This document shows, one piece after another, positions 58,801-64,000 of a stretch of 64,000 nt of DNA (position 1 is the first letter of the stretch; every line of letters begins with the position of its first letter). The notes beneath the pieces are model-generated. The model ran no database searches. It was not told the origin of the DNA and saw only the letters and a list, made by a program, of their open reading frames with translations. The translations under genes were made by a program, and so were the position numbers. The DNA is from Acanthococcus lagerstroemiae. Lineage: Eukaryota > Arthropoda > Insecta > Hemiptera > Eriococcidae. The DNA is taken from contig JAJSSI010000090.1 of assembly GCA_031841125.1 (NCBI GenBank), positions 1-64,000 of the forward strand, in the 5' to 3' direction.

Positions 58801-59096
58801 TTTCGGTCCAACAGAAAGTAACAACGTGTGACGTGGATATTGATGGCGTAGAAGTACATCCAGAATTTTATCACTAACATCGACATTTGTTGTGGTCGGT
58901 ACGGGACAACTGATAGTCCCAGCAGCCATATCAATCCATAGCCGATGGACTACATATAATTTGCGCGCCAAAGTCTTTCTATCAGCCACAACGATAAGTG
59001 GCTTTGGTTCCATCTTCCCCAGGGGAGAAATACCAATGTAATCATAATAGGTATTTGTGTTGCATACCACTTTTAAAGGTAGCAATGATACTAGAT
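55826..59096 (-). CDS. Seven-exon chain of an unrecognised gene (DUF4806-like C-terminal part?)
   Basis: Exons 59096-58746, 58651-58402, 58162-58071, 57767-57585, 57153-56984, 56889-56760 and 56049-55826 all have GT-AG borders and matching phases. They give about 466 residues to a TGA at 55826, with the first exon(s) not found. Features: ADRKTLARKLYVVHRLW, a triple repeat of LNAGDIQSPPRKIKM, a coiled coil ERLIRIENSVEQLANDF, then FPIVSLTQFQDMNEKLKDD...FLLNHIISPSVLP, which resembles the DUF4806 region of many insect proteins, and a basic end. An intron holds the pogo-like MITE. Such genes often accompany CACTA-like transposases, so it may belong to the transposon. It may equally be a host gene. 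Confidence 0.55.
57207..57553. mobile_element. pogo/Tigger-like MITE
   Basis: 347 bp, flanked by TA, with inverted ends CAGTAGAACCTCGATTATCC. No coding capacity. TA target and these ends are typical of pogo/Tigger-derived MITEs. It lies in an intron. Confidence 0.9.
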
Positions 59097-59419
59097 CTGC
59101 AAACAGAGAGGAAATATTAACATACTTCAAATACAAAGGGAAACAAAAGTACTAATTATTTTCTAATACATACACAATGTCCCCTAACTCGACTACTACA
59201 TTAGAAATAGGTTACAAGCACAAGAAGAGTTCCAACACCTTTTTAACTTTAAATGTCGGACAGTCTACAAAGGAGACATATTTGATGAAGGAATGAATTT
59301 GTCAATTTTAAAGCTTATTACCTTATTATTATCTTCATGAAAGAACTCAATAACAGGCCAGTCAGTACCTATTATGAAAGTGTTTTTCTATTAAAATTTT
59401 TTGTACACAGGATTACTAC

Positions 59420-62400
59420 TTAATGAAGGAACTCAATGACAGCCCATTCGGTATTATAAAAGTCTCCTCTTTCAATAGGGAAACTGAAGCACTTGTTTTT
59501 TAATTGACAAACAGGAAACATATAAGATTTATTAGTTGGTTTCTTGCATGTAACCATCCCGACTTCTTTCGATGGACAAGGCAGCGTGAAGATGGAGCGG
59601 ACATCCTTGTAATACTTTCCAACAATGAAAATTTCATTTGTACAAATTTCTTTTAAAATTTTAGTCAAATGCAGATAACGAACTCCATCAGAAGTGGATA
59701 CAGCACACGCACAATCACGTATATTATCAGTTCTGAGGATAAAATTTCTGAATTTCATTTGGGAATATCGTTCATAATGCAAATCATCATAAACTATATT
59801 TTGATCCTCTACATCATTGTCATCGTCATCATTATCATTCGGATCATTAACAGAATATTGATGACACTTCAACTGTGGCTGCTCGTAAAATTCATTTATG
59901 TAATTCCACAGTTCCCGTTCTTCACCAAATTCACCAAGTCCTAAACGATCTGAGAACACATTCACAACTTGTTGTAAGGGATCCTTAGATCCATGTACAT
60001 ACTTCTTGAGACGACCGAGAAAACTTTCATATTGAAAAGCGCTAAACTCATCAACTGGGCCGAACCTTTCATAATCATCAGGTAAGTGTATTAAACTGTG
60101 TACATTATGTACTGCGAATTCGGGTCCATACAATGTGATCGCATCTTGCACAAACTTCCGTAAACAACGACGTGAGCTATTAGCCATGAACAGCAACACT
60201 CGCGCTTTGTCCCAATTGTTTACCACTTTTTGTGCCAACCCTCGCATACCAACAGCGAGATAAATAAAATTTTGAAGATAAGCATGATCTAAGGATCTAG
60301 TCAATACTGCTACACCCACGTATAATAAGAATACTCGATACTGAGTGGCTTTCCAATTACTCAAGTTATCAAGCGATTGTGGTCCACGCTGGAATTCACT
60401 TGGACAATATTTATTTGTTCTGAGAAGCAATTCAGAGATAGCGTTTCTATGTTTTGCTGATAAGATGCAGCTTTCTCTCACCCATATATCGATCAATTTT
60501 TTCATCACCCCTTCACACACTAGATGAAGGTAATCAAGTGGTATGTCGCGTATAAGGTCGAGGCCTGGAATTTGTGAAAGCAATGTACGGTGTCGAACAT
60601 AATTTTCATTCACATAATCTGACATAATTTCGTCTTCCTCATCTACATCATCATCTGGATCATCACTGCTGTCATCATTTTTGGCATCATTCCACCAACA
60701 TTCTTCACTCGAACACTGAGCCTCCGGGTCACAGTACGGTATAGAACTATCATTTGCACTCAACTGGTCTGAAGTTCTTTTAGGTGCGTTCATATCAAGA
60801 TAGCAAAGCGCAGTTCTTTTCAACTTGCGTTGCACAGAGGTACTAGCTAAACCTTTCCTTTGCACTCGTACTCCAAGTACATGACACTTATTACAGGTCC
60901 ATTTCGAATTATGACCTTTAACACCCAAAATATAGGCTCGGGCAGGTGCGTCCAACACAAGTTTTTGCAAAACAAAACGGTATTTTACACCGCGTATTTC
61001 AATTCCGCACTTACGTAAGAGACACACTTCATCAACAAATGATTTCAAAAATTCGTTACTACAACGAGGTTTCTTTGCGCCATAGTAAAGACCAATTATA
61101 AAAACATCCTTATTGTCGACACTACCGAGGATTGGCCAAAATCCGAGCTGACTACTGCGAAAAATAGGCAGACCATCAATGTTGACACTCAGGTTCACCG
61201 TTGTTGAAGCAGGGTTGTACAGACTGACAATGGAATAATTTAAGATACGTGAAATACCAAAATAAGCAACGTGCCCAGGTTTGACAGTAAGAAGAGTATA
61301 TGGAATGGTCGGCGGTCGTAAAGTACGACAATCTTTGGGCAAAACTGCCTGCGTTTCTGGTTTTATACTTCTCATAATTTTCAGCATTTCATTCCTGCAA
61401 GCTCTCGTCAGACCAAATTTCACGAATGCGGATTGAATTGCTTCTCTTTGTTGCTGAACTACATTTACAAATTTTTCTTTGAAATCTATAGCATCATCAG
61501 TAGGTGAGTGTGGTGGAGAAAATGGTGGTGAACTAAGCACAGGTGATTGTGGAGCTGAACACGTTGGTGAAGTGTAAGTGGGTGAACGTGGAGTTTCACA
61601 TGGTAGTGGTGACAATGGCACATTTTCAAGAACTGGCAAGACTGGCAATAAATGCTCGGTTAGTGGGATGGCAGGTGTGTCTGTTTCCGATATGGTGCAA
61701 CTATTTCGGTGCTCTAAAGCGGCAGCACGCTGCTGGGCGAGATAGATTGCCAAACGTGCTCGCTGCAAAATAAGTACAACGTGATTTTACTTATATGTCC
61801 ACACAGATTGTATGTAAGCATCTACTCTCTCAATTTATTAAAGCATATTATTACCGCTTCAGCATAAGTTGTATCCTGCTCTGCCTGTATTTTAGCTCTT
61901 TTGGCTCTGATACGCCTTGCAGTCCAGTAAGATACATTCCGACCATCTATAATATATCTGTTGTAAGCCTTCTCCTTCTGCGATGGTAAAGAGCCTGTAG
62001 TAAATGAAGCTTTGAAAAAAAAATTGTTCAAACAGCAAAGTAGGCACAATGTGTACTTTTTAATATCAGTATAATTTTTAACCTCTTACACACTCATGTG
62101 TAAGCTTGATCGGTGCCTCTTCCGAGCACCCTACAAAGTGAACTGTCAACGTAGTAATGTGTATAATCGCATTCAAGTTGGACGTCATAGCAAAATTATC
62201 AACTTTCATATAATTATTGTTTTGTAATAAGCATCGAAATCAATTTTATTTTACTCCGAATTTCTTATTAAAAAAATTGAAAAAGTTGAACAGAAGCGAC
62301 TTTTTAAAATCTGCTATTAACCAAAAAAAAAATTGCGCATCAAAACTATGAAAAAAATAGATTTGCGAGTATAATTCCCAACTTCCACAAATTAAAATAA

Positions 62401-63896
62401 CGTGTCCGACTGGATTTGATTTATTCCCATCCCTACATTTTATAGTTCATCACAAGTATCTCTTCCGGATGTGCAATCAGTTATCCTCTAGTCACCCGCT
62501 GTTAAGTTACCCATTTGCAACCCTTGGTTACCCTCAGATTATCCATAAACCTGTCAGTTACAATTGATTCCCTTCTGGTTACTGGGTAACTGGCGGGATT
62601 TTGCGCATTGTGATATAAAGATATTGTACTCCTACCTCCGACCTATTAGAAACGGCAGAGTATGAGTTAACAAAAAGAAACAATTTGAGAAATACAGCAC
62701 AATATGAAAAGTATAATCATCCGTTCATTGTGAAGACAAGTTGATGATGATAAGGTTATCAGTAAAGAACGGACTTCTCGGTTTTCATTGAACCGTTTCC
62801 TTAAAGAATAAATAAAAGCTGATGAGATATGAGAGCATGAGTCAGAGGGTAGGGGCTCAGGAATGAAATTTTATATAACTGAAAATCGACAAAAATAGAA
62901 TAAATACCGAAAAGTGGATGAATACCCCAAAACTACCCAATTCAATCAGTAAGATTTTAAAGACGTTGTTCTTGACAAACTCGAGAAGGAAAAGCAAACA
63001 TCTGTTTATAACGTGACAAAACAGAATTAGAAAATATAAGAAATCATGATATATTCATGAATGACTAACCCGTGGTCTTTCCTTACTGGAGCAAATTGAC
63101 ATTGTCGAAAACGTGCGCCGAGGCATTAATTCTATTCGAGGATCGAAGGGAATTATCCTCCAAGAAAAAGCTGAAGCTGTTTTCACGAAAAATAAAGGTT
63201 TTTGAGCACTGCAAAGCCTACACCATGCAATGAATGATGCCTCCAACACTATTTCTTACAACATTCGCAATCCCTTTACTCTTGAGTGCGTTTTCGTGGA
63301 CCCCGTTAGTTTCAGTCGATGTAGAGCGGTAATTTTCAACATACAAGAATGTACTCATTGACTGCAGACTACGATTCACTCAAGTCTCAAGAAAACGTCC
63401 GCAAACACACCTCATTCTCTATAATTCAGAATCTTTAAATGATGCCAATATTGATGCGTAATTTTACTTTCCTTTTCATCACTTCAATACATTCAAACAG
63501 ATGTTTGCATTTTTCATTTTACTTCATTCTTTTCTTGAATACCAATAAATTTTGTGCGTTTTTGGAACCAAATTTGTACCTGTATTTTTTCGATAGTTCC
63601 AAAGAATCCTGTTCTCTATTAGTTATCAGCAGTCTTACTACACCAGTTCGATATTTTTTTCCAATTACGAACTCATATATGTAGAATGAAAAGTTGAAGG
63701 GACAAACTTGATTTTTATGGACTCATTTGCAAAATAAAATCTAGTCAGACGTTATCTTACGACCAAACTGAATGATCAGACTACAAAAATGTTTACCTTC
63801 GTTGTCCAGTGTCGTTGACGTTCTTGGTGGTTCTTCATTCGGCATCGTTGTTGACGTTCTTGGCAGTTCTTCATCATTGATCATCGGTTCATTCAT
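59420..63896 (-). CDS. Three-exon DDE transposase-like gene (CACTA/Plavaka-like)
   Basis: Exon 1 63896-63797 (tandem LPRTSTTM / PPRTSTTL), exon 2 61994-61855 (WTARRIRAKRAKIQ, a basic DNA-binding-like region), exon 3 61762-59420. Phases and GT-AG borders match, giving about 860 residues. Exon 3: Pro/Ser-rich linker, VNIDGLPIFRSS with a probable catalytic Asp, VLDAPARAYILGVKGH, zinc-like CNKC, an acidic insert, and IPLDYLHLVCEGVMKKL...HSLIHLPDDYERFG. This order is that of the large transposase-domain proteins common in insect and cnidarian genomes, related to CACTA. No frame break. Whether it is active cannot be told, as its termini are not both in the window. Confidence 0.72.
61995..63796. other. 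Large intron of the transposase gene
   Basis: 1.8 kb between exons 1 and 2 with no convincing exon, RNA gene or further element. Short open frames here lack coding character. Confidence 0.5.
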
Positions 63897-63987
63897 AATC
63901 TGATAACATCCGCATAATGTTAGTCAGTTAATATTAATCAGATTCTTAATACGTTTATTCTCACAACCGATATAAAGTTTACTAATA

Positions 63988-64000
63988 CAGTAGAACCCAT
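63988..64000. mobile_element. Start of a second pogo-like MITE (cut by window edge)
   Basis: TA then CAGTAGAACCCAT at the very end matches the first 10 bases of the MITE at 57207. Too short to be sure. Confidence 0.35.

Noticed and set aside
1..64000. CRISPR arrays, bacterial operons, tRNA or rRNA genes
   Set aside because: None seen; the tandem repeats lack spacer structure and the genes are eukaryotic or eukaryotic-virus-like.

Overview
The window is nuclear DNA of an animal, most likely an insect and possibly hymenopteran. The basis is spliced genes with GT-AG introns, short (GGTTA)n tracts that match the insect telomere unit TTAGG, and a TE set typical of insects (Maverick/Polinton, Ty3/Gypsy, R1-clade non-LTR, mariner-like, pogo-like MITE, a spliced CACTA/Plavaka-like transposase gene). 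The species cannot be named from sequence alone.

Layout. (1) 1-518 and 18675-18713 are two halves of one small minus-strand THAP-domain gene. Its first coding exon is split by a Ty3/Gypsy element (519-18674, 196-bp LTRs, TSD CGTAC). (2) Inside the Gypsy RT lies Maverick MAV1 (2930-16488, TSD AATACC), with every recognised reading frame open. (3) 18834-19967 holds exons of an unrecognised plus-strand gene with an in-frame TGA. (4) 20788-22723 is a decayed mariner-like element. (5) 22978-43121 is a non-LTR retrotransposon whose ORF1 is split after eight codons by MAV2 (23708-37304, TSD ATGATG). It ends in poly(A) joined to GGTTAGG and then to the 5' end of a second copy. (6) That second copy (43136-43533) is cut in its 5' UTR by MAV3 (43534 to about 54792), a different and decaying lineage whose PolB is truncated. 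(7) About 54793-64000 carries an eight-exon-type minus-strand gene of unknown role, a pogo-like MITE and a three-exon transposase gene.

The Mavericks are virus-like, protein-primed DNA elements. PolB copies the DNA, the retroviral-type integrase inserts it with a 6-bp TSD, and an A32/FtsK-like ATPase, adenain-like protease, two probable capsid proteins and a parvovirus-VP1-like phospholipase A2 form a virion module. MAV1 and MAV2 are nearly identical across that module but clearly divergent in PolB, which points to module exchange. Nearly every gene starts at a T-rich tract running into TAAATG, a late-promoter-like signal. MAV1 and MAV2 also carry a secreted two-Ig-domain protein next to one terminus. 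MAV3 has an unrelated gene in the same slot.
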